A stretch of 7,854 nucleotides of DNA from Lysobacterales bacterium (GTDB lineage: Bacteria > Pseudomonadota > Gammaproteobacteria > Xanthomonadales > SZUA-36). The notes beneath the pieces were generated by a model, which was given only the letters and a program-made list of their open reading frames with translations, ran no database searches and had not been told where the DNA came from. Below, piece by piece: positions 1 to 5,979 of this stretch (position 1 is its first letter; each line of letters starts with the position of its first letter). The stretch lies in the NCBI GenBank assembly GCA_013213875.1, contig JABSSV010000428.1, positions 1-7,854 on the forward strand, written 5' to 3'. The translations under genes and the position numbers were made by a program.

Positions 1-27
1 GGCTGCCCTACGATCGACTCTATTAGC

Positions 28-46
28 TCACGCCCGTTGGGCGTGA
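28..46. repeat. Perfect inverted repeat upstream of fhs
   Basis: TCACGCCC (28-35) and GGGCGTGA (39-46) form a perfect 8-bp inverted repeat with a GTT loop, ending 34 bp before the fhs start. No T-tract follows, so it is not a standard intrinsic terminator. It could be an operator, a leader hairpin or the base of a transcript end from a gene to the left. The symmetry is seen directly; its role is unknown. Confidence 0.45.
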
Positions 47-80
47 TTGCAGCAGCAACAAAAATATGAGGGAGAACACC

Positions 81-1745
81 ATGTTGTCAGATCACGAAAT
101 AGCGCGCGCGGCTGCGCTGCGCCCGATCAGTGCCATTGCCGGTGAGTTGGGGATTGAGACGGGTCATCAGTTGCCTTTCGGCGATGACGTCTGCAAGGTG
201 CTTATGGATGCGCTGAGCGCACCGGCCCGGGGCAAGGGGCAGCTGATTCTGGTGTCCGCGACCACGCCAACGGCAGCAGGTGAAGGCAAAACCACCACCT
301 CCATTGGTCTGGGGCAGGGCTTTCGCCATATCGGTGAGTCAGTGGCCATCGCCCTGCGCGAGCCTTCCCTGGGCCCCTGCTTCGGCGTCAAGGGGGGTGC
401 CACGGGTGGTGGCTATGCACAGATGGTGCCGGCGGACCGGATCAACCTGCATTTTACCGGCGATTTCCATGCCATCACGGCGGTCAATAACCTGATTGCT
501 GCCATGCTCGATAACACGCTGTTTCACGGTAACAGTCTGAACCTTGATCCGCGGCAGATTCTCTGGCGCCGGGTAATGGATATGAATGATCGCTCCCTGC
601 GCAATCTGGTCATGGGGCTGGGCGGCAAAATGCAGGGCGTGCCCCGGGAGGGTGGTTTCGATATCACGGCCGCCTCGGAAATCATGGCCATCGTATGCCT
701 GTCTCGGGATATGGACGATCTGGCCGCGCGGCTGGAAAACATCCTGCTGGGCTTTACCTATGACGGGGAGCCGGTTCGTGCCGGTGCGCTCAAGGTGACC
801 GGCGCCATGCTGGCCCTGCTGAAGGATGCCATGCACCCTAATCTGGTGCAGACCCTCGAAGGTGTGCCGGTTTTTGTACACGGCGGGCCTTTCGCCAATA
901 TTGCCCACGGTTGTAACACGCTGCTGGCCACGCGCATGGCCATGCATCATGCCGATTGGGCCATCACCGAGGCCGGTTTCGGCTTTGATCTTGGGGCGGA
1001 GAAATTTCTCGATATCAAATGTCGGGCCGGTGAACTGGATCCGGCGGCACTGGTGCTGGTGACCACGGTACGCGCTTTGAAATCGCACGGCGGTCAGCCC
1101 AAGGACCAGCTCGAACAGCCCGATGTGGAACGGGTGCGCGCGGGTCTGATCAACCTCGACAAACATCTGGAAAGCGGGGCCGTATTCGGTAAGAAGCCGG
1201 TGGTGGCCCTGAACCGCTTTGCCGCTGATACGGATGCGGAGATTGCCGTGATCCGGGAGCATGTACAGGCGGCCGGCTTCCGTTTTGCCGAATCCCGTCA
1301 CTTTGCCGAAGGTGGCCCGGGTTCTGCCGATCTGGCCCGCGAGGTCATGGCTTCCGTGGCAGATAATGAGCCCCTGCGCTACGCCTATGAGCTGGAAGAC
1401 GGCTTCCATGAAAAGGTGCGCAAGGTGGCACGCAAACTCTATGGGGCGGCCGATGTGGTCTTCAGCAAAGAGGCGGAAAAGGATCTGGCGGCCATTGCGC
1501 AGGCCGGGCTGGGTAAGCTGCCCATCTGCATCGCCAAGACGCCGGCGTCCCTGTCCGACGATCCGCGCCTGCTGGGTCGCCCGCGTGATTTTTCCATCAC
1601 CGTGCGCAACGTACAGGTCAGCGCAGGGGCGGGCTTTCTGGTGGTGCTGACCGGCGCGATTTTGCGCATGCCGGGCCTGCCCAAGGCACCCCAGGCGCTG
1701 AAGGTGAAGCTCAACCCCGATGGCAGTGTGGAAGGTGTGGCCTAG
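81..1745 (+). CDS. fhs: Formate--tetrahydrofolate ligase (10-formyl-THF synthetase)
   Basis: Catalyses ATP-dependent joining of formate to tetrahydrofolate, giving 10-formyl-THF for purine and one-carbon metabolism in the cytoplasm. The family signature is clear. An ATP-binding loop TPTAAGEGKTTT lies near residues 62-73 of the 554-residue product. It is followed by REPSLGPCFGVKGGATGGG (about 93-111), INLHFTGDFHAI, DMNDRSLRN, GFDITAASEIMAI and a C-terminal MPGLPKAP motif. The length is typical of the bacterial enzyme. I chose the ATG at 81 because GGAG at 70-73 is a well-placed ribosome binding site. The in-frame ATG at 66 overlaps that site, has no site of its own and would add five atypical residues. 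No folD or other folate gene is adjacent. The next gene is convergent, with only 14 bp between stop codons and no clear intrinsic terminator. Identification is secure from conserved motifs along the whole protein. Confidence 0.97.
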   Translation: MLSDHEIARAAALRPISAIAGELGIETGHQLPFGDDVCKVLMDALSAPARGKGQLILVSATTPTAAGEGKTTTSIGLGQGFRHIGESVAIALREPSLGPCFGVKGGATGGGYAQMVPADRINLHFTGDFHAITAVNNLIAAMLDNTLFHGNSLNLDPRQILWRRVMDMNDRSLRNLVMGLGGKMQGVPREGGFDITAASEIMAIVCLSRDMDDLAARLENILLGFTYDGEPVRAGALKVTGAMLALLKDAMHPNLVQTLEGVPVFVHGGPFANIAHGCNTLLATRMAMHHADWAITEAGFGFDLGAEKFLDIKCRAGELDPAALVLVTTVRALKSHGGQPKDQLEQPDVERVRAGLINLDKHLESGAVFGKKPVVALNRFAADTDAEIAVIREHVQAAGFRFAESRHFAEGGPGSADLAREVMASVADNEPLRYAYELEDGFHEKVRKVARKLYGAADVVFSKEAEKDLAAIAQAGLGKLPICIAKTPASLSDDPRLLGRPRDFSITVRNVQVSAGAGFLVVLTGAILRMPGLPKAPQALKVKLNPDGSVEGVA

Positions 1746-1759
1746 GCGCTTCTGATGCG

Positions 1760-2683
1760 CTAGCTCATCATGGCGTGACGGTGCATGCTGCTGTCACGCT
1801 TAACCTCCGCCAGTAGCCAGTCGCGGAAAGCGCAGACCTTTTCGTTATCGGTTTTTTCTTTGCGGCAAGCCAAATACCAGGTGCCCCGGTGATTGACCCG
1901 GGCACCGGGAAAGGCTTCCACCAGCGTGCCCGCTTCCAGATCACGATTTACGAAGGGTTCCAGGCCCAGGGCAACGCCCAGACCCTGAATGGCTGTGTTC
2001 AGCGCCAGGTCATAGCTGTCGAACAGCAGGCCGCCGTCCGGTTCGATGCCCTCCACGCCATTTTGCTCCAGCCAGTGCGCCCAGTCATGGCGCGATGGAT
2101 AGACCTGAATGATGGTGTGATGGGCCAGATCGGCCGGTTCCCGTAGCGGGCTGCGGCCCCGTGCCAGTGCCGGGGAGCAGACCGGAAAGGTCTGGGAGGA
2201 GAACAGGTAGTCATAGTGCACATCCGGCTGTACCCGCTGTCCGAGCATGACGCAGATATCCACATCCTCATGCTCAAAGTTGACATCCGACTGGGAGGTG
2301 TGCAGGCGCACGTGCACATCGGGATGGGCTTCCCGGAAGGCCGGCAGACGCGGGATTAACCAGCGTATGGCAAAGGTTGAATAAACCTGCACCGTCAGTG
2401 TGCCCGGCGCTTCCGGTGACAGGACCAGATCCGTGCCCTCATCAATCATGTCGAAGGCCTCACGCAGCACCGGGTAGTAGATTCGCCCGGCGCGGGTCAG
2501 TTCCACGCCGCGTGATACGCGCCGGAACAGATCGATGGAAAGGTATTGCTCCAGCCGCCGGACCTGATGGCTGATAGCGGAATGAGAAACAAAGAGCTCT
2601 TCCGCCGCACCCTTGAAGCTTTTGTTTCTTGCGGCGGCTTCAAAAGCACGTAAAGCATTGAGTGGCGGGAGTCTTTTTCTCAT
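1760..2683 (-). CDS. LysR-family transcriptional regulator, GcvA subfamily
   Basis: A 307-residue DNA-binding regulator. The N-terminus MRKRLPPLNALRAFEAAARN is almost the GcvA signature. The winged helix-turn-helix spans about residues 8-67, with the recognition helix around SHSAISHQVRRLE (33-45) and LFRRVSRGVELTRAG after it. A type-2 periplasmic-binding-protein-like effector domain follows (about 95-295), including the subfamily pattern STFAIRWLIPRLPAF (102-116) and VCSPALA. The match to the GcvA start motif supports the ATG at 2683, although the ribosome binding site is weak. The gene is divergent from the SDR/quinone-oxidoreductase operon, the classical layout for a LysR protein that controls its neighbour and itself. 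GcvA proper regulates glycine cleavage genes, but no gcv genes are visible here, so the gene symbol is withheld. The effector is unknown. Confidence 0.93.
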   Translation of the reverse strand: MRKRLPPLNALRAFEAAARNKSFKGAAEELFVSHSAISHQVRRLEQYLSIDLFRRVSRGVELTRAGRIYYPVLREAFDMIDEGTDLVLSPEAPGTLTVQVYSTFAIRWLIPRLPAFREAHPDVHVRLHTSQSDVNFEHEDVDICVMLGQRVQPDVHYDYLFSSQTFPVCSPALARGRSPLREPADLAHHTIIQVYPSRHDWAHWLEQNGVEGIEPDGGLLFDSYDLALNTAIQGLGVALGLEPFVNRDLEAGTLVEAFPGARVNHRGTWYLACRKEKTDNEKVCAFRDWLLAEVKRDSSMHRHAMMS

Positions 2684-2698
2684 GGGCTGGCTCTATGT

Positions 2699-2713
2699 AT
2701 GAATTTTTCTCAT
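2699..2713. promoter_or_regulatory. Candidate LysR-type binding box (T-N11-A dyad)
   Basis: ATGA (2699-2702) and TCAT (2710-2713) form a 15-bp interrupted dyad that contains T-N11-A (T2700, A2712), the core consensus of LysR-family sites. It lies 16-30 bp from the LysR start. It is centred about 70 bp upstream of the inferred transcription start of the divergent SDR gene, near the usual recognition position. The motif is short and AT-rich, so chance occurrence is possible. Confidence 0.4.
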
Positions 2714-2731
2714 GCCCGGGGGCTGGCGGCA

Positions 2732-2760
2732 AGTTTCCATTCTGGCGTACGATCTGTCAA
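2732..2760 (-). promoter_or_regulatory. Possible promoter of the LysR gene
   Basis: On the minus strand a perfect TTGACA (-35, positions 2760-2755) is followed after 17 bp by GAAACT (2737-2732), a weak -10. Transcription would start near 2725 and the candidate LysR box would then lie just downstream of it, compatible with autorepression. An alternative is TTGCCG (2732-2727) with AAAAAT (2708-2703), 18 bp apart. Confidence 0.3.
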
Positions 2761-2763
2761 CTC

Positions 2764-2769
2764 TAAAAT
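2764..2769 (+). promoter_or_regulatory. Likely -10 box of the SDR/quinone-oxidoreductase operon
   Basis: TAAAAT matches the sigma70 -10 consensus at five of six positions, but none of the hexamers 16-18 bp upstream resembles TTGACA. A good -10 with no -35 is typical of activator-dependent promoters. The predicted start near 2776 would leave only about six bases before the ATG at 2782, giving a nearly leaderless mRNA. This fits the lack of a clear ribosome binding site there. Confidence 0.35.
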
Positions 2770-2781
2770 CGATGATCCATC

Positions 2782-3567
2782 ATGACTTCCTCTCCCCAAC
2801 CCGTGGCGCTGATCACGGCCGGTGCCGCCGGCATTGGTGCCGTTCTGGCTCATGCTTTTATCGAATCGGGCTATGCGGTCCATGTGTGTGACCGCGATGC
2901 AAAGGCGCTGGAGGCCTTTCTCGCAGCGACCCCGGGCGCCAGCGGTTCGCTGGCCGATGTGGCGGATCCGGTCGCCGTGGCTGCCATGTTTGAAGATCTG
3001 GAACGCGCTCATGGCCGTCTCGATGTGCTGGTGAACAACGCCGGAATCGCCGGCCCTACCGCGCGTATTGAGGACACGACGGTGGAAGACTGGGATCACA
3101 CGATTGCCGTTGATCTGAACAGCGTGTTTTATGTCACCCGTCATGCTGTGCCCTTGCTGCGCAACGCCGGTGGCGGTTCGATTGTGAACATGTCATCCAA
3201 TGCAGGTTTCTTCGGTTTCCCCTATCGTTTACCGTACACGGCCAGCAAGTGGGCCCTGATCGGCATTACCAAGACCCTGGCCATGGAACTGGGGCCGGCG
3301 CAGATTCGCGTGAACGCCCTTTGTCCCGGTAGCGTCAATGGCGATCGTATTGACGGCGTGATTCAGCGCGACGCGCAACAGCAGGGCGTGGAAGTGGAGA
3401 CGATTCGCAAACTCTATGCGCGGCAGAGTTCCCTGCGCACGTTCGTGGATCCGGAAGACATAGCGGCTATGGCCGTGTTCCTGGCCTCCGCGGCGGGAGC
3501 AAAGATTTCAGGGCAGGCCATAGCGATTGATGGCCATACCGAGTCCCTGTCCAACACAAGTGATTGA
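2782..3567 (+). CDS. Short-chain dehydrogenase/reductase (SDR), classical type
   Basis: A cytoplasmic NAD(P)-dependent oxidoreductase of 261 residues, the usual size for a classical SDR. The Rossmann glycine motif TAGAAGIG is at residues 12-19. An acidic residue, D37, at the end of beta-2 suggests NAD(H) rather than NADP(H). NNAG is at 85-88. The catalytic tetrad can be assigned as N113, S139, Y152 and K156 (in YTASK). The C-terminal SGQAIAIDGH is the usual closing motif. The overall pattern, including ELGPAQIRVNALCPG, resembles SDRs annotated generically as short-chain dehydrogenases rather than a named enzyme. It is the first gene of a two-gene operon, nine bases ahead of a quinone-oxidoreductase-like gene and divergent from a LysR regulator. 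The substrate cannot be read from sequence. No Shine-Dalgarno is obvious upstream of the ATG. Confidence 0.93.
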   Translation: MTSSPQPVALITAGAAGIGAVLAHAFIESGYAVHVCDRDAKALEAFLAATPGASGSLADVADPVAVAAMFEDLERAHGRLDVLVNNAGIAGPTARIEDTTVEDWDHTIAVDLNSVFYVTRHAVPLLRNAGGGSIVNMSSNAGFFGFPYRLPYTASKWALIGITKTLAMELGPAQIRVNALCPGSVNGDRIDGVIQRDAQQQGVEVETIRKLYARQSSLRTFVDPEDIAAMAVFLASAAGAKISGQAIAIDGHTESLSNTSD

Positions 3568-3576
3568 GGTATTAGC

Positions 3577-4563
3577 GTGAAAGCAGCGTGGTTTGAATCT
3601 TTTGGTCCTGCCCAGGACGTTATTGTGGTCGGCGAACAGCCGCAGCCAACGCCGGAAGCAGGGCAGGTGCTGGTAAAACTGCACACCAGCGGCATTAACC
3701 CTTCGGACGTGAAGAAGCGGGCTGGCGCCTTCCCGAACCTGCTGGATGACGGTCTGGTCATCCAGAACAGTGATGGTGCGGGCGTGATTACCGCCGTGGG
3801 TGAGGGCGTATCCGACAGCCGTATCGGTGAGCGCGTCTGGGTTTATCAGGCGCAGTATGGCCGCCGCCTGGGTACCACGGCGGAGTATGTGGCCGTGGAC
3901 AGTGAGCGCGCGCCCCTGTTGCCGGATGCGGCCTCATTTGCCGAGGGTGCCTGTCTTGGTATTCCGGTCATGACGGCCCATCGCTGCGTTTTCGCTGACG
4001 GTGATGTGGCGGGTACAACGATCCTGGTCACCGGCGGCGCCGGTCGCGTGGGTCACTACGCCATTCAATGGGCTAGCCAGGCGGGTGCCAAGGTGATCGC
4101 TACGGCGAGTACGGAGGCTGATGCGGACGCCTGCCGCAGCGCCGGTGCCGATGCGGTGGTAAACCACCGTGATGATGACTGGTCCGCACAGGTGCTGGCG
4201 GCGAATGACGGGCAGCCGGTGGATCGCGTGATCGATGTGGAGTTCGGTGCCAACCTTGAGGCGGTACTCGATATGATCCGTATCGGTGGCACCATCGCTA
4301 CCTATTCATCGACCGTTGTACCGCAGCCGCAACTGCCGTTTCTGCGCATGATGTTCATGGACCTGACGCTGCGCATGGTGATTGTTTATGCCATGCCGGA
4401 GGACGCCAAGCAGCACGCGATCAGGGACATTCACGCGGCGCTGGAGGCAGGCACATTGCAGCACCGGGTTGCGCATGAGCTTCCGCTGGCGGAGACGGCG
4501 CGGGCCAATGAGCTCATCGAGCAGGGTGGCTTTCGCGGCTGCGTGGTAATCAACACCGCCTGA
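3577..4563 (+). CDS. Zinc-independent quinone oxidoreductase-like dehydrogenase (MDR superfamily)
   Basis: A 328-residue medium-chain dehydrogenase/reductase of the zeta-crystallin/NADPH:quinone reductase type, expected to reduce quinones or activated alkenes with NADPH in the cytoplasm. The N-terminal GroES-like domain contains SGINPSDVKKRAG (38-50). The place where zinc alcohol dehydrogenases have GHE reads NSDGAGVI, and the structural cysteine cluster is absent, so no metal is expected. The nucleotide-binding loop VTGGAGRVGHYAIQWA lies at 151-166. The start is GTG at 3577, with GAGGT at 3566-3570 as ribosome binding site. That site overlaps the TGA stop of the preceding SDR gene, indicating translational coupling. 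The pair probably acts on one pathway, for example reduction or detoxification of a carbonyl or quinone compound, but the substrate is unknown. A strong terminator follows 16 bp after the stop. Confidence 0.92.
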   Translation: MKAAWFESFGPAQDVIVVGEQPQPTPEAGQVLVKLHTSGINPSDVKKRAGAFPNLLDDGLVIQNSDGAGVITAVGEGVSDSRIGERVWVYQAQYGRRLGTTAEYVAVDSERAPLLPDAASFAEGACLGIPVMTAHRCVFADGDVAGTTILVTGGAGRVGHYAIQWASQAGAKVIATASTEADADACRSAGADAVVNHRDDDWSAQVLAANDGQPVDRVIDVEFGANLEAVLDMIRIGGTIATYSSTVVPQPQLPFLRMMFMDLTLRMVIVYAMPEDAKQHAIRDIHAALEAGTLQHRVAHELPLAETARANELIEQGGFRGCVVINTA

Positions 4564-4579
4564 TCCCCGTCAGATCCGC

Positions 4580-4612
4580 AAAAAAAAGCCGGCCAGTGGC
4601 CGGTTTTTTTTT
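4580..4612 (+). terminator. Intrinsic terminator of the SDR/quinone-oxidoreductase operon
   Basis: Eight A residues (4580-4587) precede the inverted repeat CCGGCCA-G-TGGCCGG (4589-4603), which is followed directly by nine T residues (4604-4612). The A-tract can pair with the T-tract, extending the stem. The structure could also terminate minus-strand transcription. It lies 16 bp after the operon's last stop codon. Confidence 0.92.
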
Positions 4613-4640
4613 GCCTGCAGGAAAGGTAAAGATCCATGCC

Positions 4641-4670
4641 TTGGGGTGCCGGTGCGCGGTGCGCTATGCT
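4641..4670 (+). promoter_or_regulatory. Possible promoter of the secreted phosphatase gene
   Basis: TTGGGG (4641-4646) and TATGCT (4665-4670) are spaced 18 bp apart in the stretch between the terminator and the phosphatase gene. This gives about 85 bases of GC-rich leader, which includes a small CCCG-TAA-CGGG hairpin (4685-4695). The -35 match is weak. Confidence 0.3.
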
Positions 4671-4761
4671 GAAGGCAGGGTCTTCCCGTAACGGGGTGCC
4701 GGGCCGGGTGAACATGCCGGCGGTCGCGGCGGGATTTTAACCATCAGATCAGGGGTAAACC

Positions 4762-5979
4762 ATGCGCGCGTTCTTATCTGCCTATCGATCGATCATGCTG
4801 CTATTGCTGTTAGCCGCCGGCCCGGCGGCCGGTGCGGAAGCGACTGAAGACTGGCAGTGGACTGGCGTGGAGCGCGTGGTGGCCATGGGTGATATCCACG
4901 GTGACTACGATCACTACATGCAGGTCCTGCGCGAGGCGGGCCTAGTGGACAAGCGGGACAACTGGTCAGCCGGCGCCACGCATCTGGTACAGACCGGGGA
5001 TGTGCCGGATCGCGGGCCCGATACGCGCAAAATCATGGCGCATTTGGCGCAGTTGAAGAAGCAGGCCCGGCGGGATGGCGGCCGCGTGCACACCTTGCTA
5101 GGTAATCACGAAGCCATGAACATCTACGGTGATCTGCGCTACGTGACCCCCGGGGAATACGCCGCCTTCCAGGGCCGCAAGTCCCGGCGTCTGCAGCAGG
5201 CCCAGATCCAGCACTACCGGTCACTGGTAGAGGCACGCGATCCGGACGCGTTCGCGGGCATGGACGAGGAAACGCTGGAGGCTGATTTGAAGCAGCGTTT
5301 TCCCCTGGGCTGGGTCGAGTATCGCGAAGCGTGGCTGCCCGAAGGGGAGGTGGGTAGCGCCGTGCTGGAGAATCCGGCCGTTATCAAGATCAACGACACA
5401 CTCTTCGTGCATGGGGGGCTCAGTGCCAAATACTGCCAGCTGTCCCTGGCGGAACTGACAGCGCAGATTCACGCGGAGCTGGAAAACTACAATGCTGCTG
5501 CGCCGGGCATGATCGAGGATCCCTACGGGCCCCTGTGGTATCGCGGGCTGGCCAGTGACGACGAAGACTTGCGCGCGCCCATGCTGGAAGCGATTTTGGC
5601 CCGATACGACGCAGCGCGCATCGTGATCGGGCACACGCCGACCCAGGGCGTGGTGTGGCCACGCTTCGATGCGCGGGTGGTGCTGAATGATTTGGGTATG
5701 GCCGAATACTACGGTGGTCATATTGGCTGGCTGGAACTGACGGCGCAGGGCGCAGTGGCCCACTATGCGGAAGGGCGATCATTGCCCCTGCCGGCGAATG
5801 AGGGTCGCATCGACTACCTGCAGCAGGTGGTGGACTGGCACCCCGATAATCGTTACCTGAAAGCCCTGCTTCAGTCACTGAAAGCGCCGGCCGAAACGCC
5901 GGCGTCCGCGGCGTCGGCGGAGGACGAGGCCACCGCGGCCCGGGAAGCGGTCTGGCTTAACCCCGACAACTGTCGTTGA
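4762..5979 (+). CDS. Exported PPP-superfamily metallophosphatase, Shewanella-like type
   Basis: A 405-residue calcineurin-like phosphoesterase expected to remove phosphate from protein residues or small phosphoesters outside the cytoplasm. A signal peptide is evident: basic start, leucine run IMLLLLLAAG (11-20) and a likely cleavage after AAGA near residue 25. The metal-binding and catalytic motifs are complete and in PPP order: GDIHGD (43-48), GDVPDRG (79-85), LLGNHEAMN (112-120), VHGGL (216-220) and GHT (290-292). GDLRYV just after GNHE, and a long insert before VHGGL, are typical of Shewanella-like (Shelph) bacterial phosphatases, some of which have been reported to act on phosphotyrosine. 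AGGGG (4751-4755) supports the ATG at 4762. The C-terminal tail, about 375-396, is low-complexity Ala/Glu/Ser/Pro. The last 23 bp overlap the convergent CotH-like gene. The family is secure; the substrate is unknown. Confidence 0.9.
   Translation: MRAFLSAYRSIMLLLLLAAGPAAGAEATEDWQWTGVERVVAMGDIHGDYDHYMQVLREAGLVDKRDNWSAGATHLVQTGDVPDRGPDTRKIMAHLAQLKKQARRDGGRVHTLLGNHEAMNIYGDLRYVTPGEYAAFQGRKSRRLQQAQIQHYRSLVEARDPDAFAGMDEETLEADLKQRFPLGWVEYREAWLPEGEVGSAVLENPAVIKINDTLFVHGGLSAKYCQLSLAELTAQIHAELENYNAAAPGMIEDPYGPLWYRGLASDDEDLRAPMLEAILARYDAARIVIGHTPTQGVVWPRFDARVVLNDLGMAEYYGGHIGWLELTAQGAVAHYAEGRSLPLPANEGRIDYLQQVVDWHPDNRYLKALLQSLKAPAETPASAASAEDEATAAREAVWLNPDNCR

Noticed and set aside
66..80. Earlier in-frame ATG for fhs at 66
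   Set aside because: It overlaps the ribosome binding site that serves the ATG at 81 and has no upstream site of its own.
1..80. Tetrahydrofolate riboswitch upstream of fhs
   Set aside because: That class is known mainly from Firmicutes and needs more conserved structure than the single 8-bp hairpin seen here.
339..1409. Long antisense open frame (356 codons) within fhs
   Set aside because: It lies wholly opposite a highly conserved enzyme gene, its product has no recognisable motif, and such frames are common opposite GC-rich genes.
1746..1770. Bidirectional terminator between fhs and the LysR gene
   Set aside because: Only a weak TGATG/CATCA repeat (1753-1770) is present, with no GC-rich stem and no T-tract.
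4666..4740. 24-codon open frame in the leader of the phosphatase gene
   Set aside because: It has no ribosome binding site, begins inside the candidate -10 box and has no recognisable product.
5221..5763. Antisense open frame (180 codons) within the phosphatase gene
   Set aside because: It is a shadow of a gene with complete PPP motifs, with no family features of its own.
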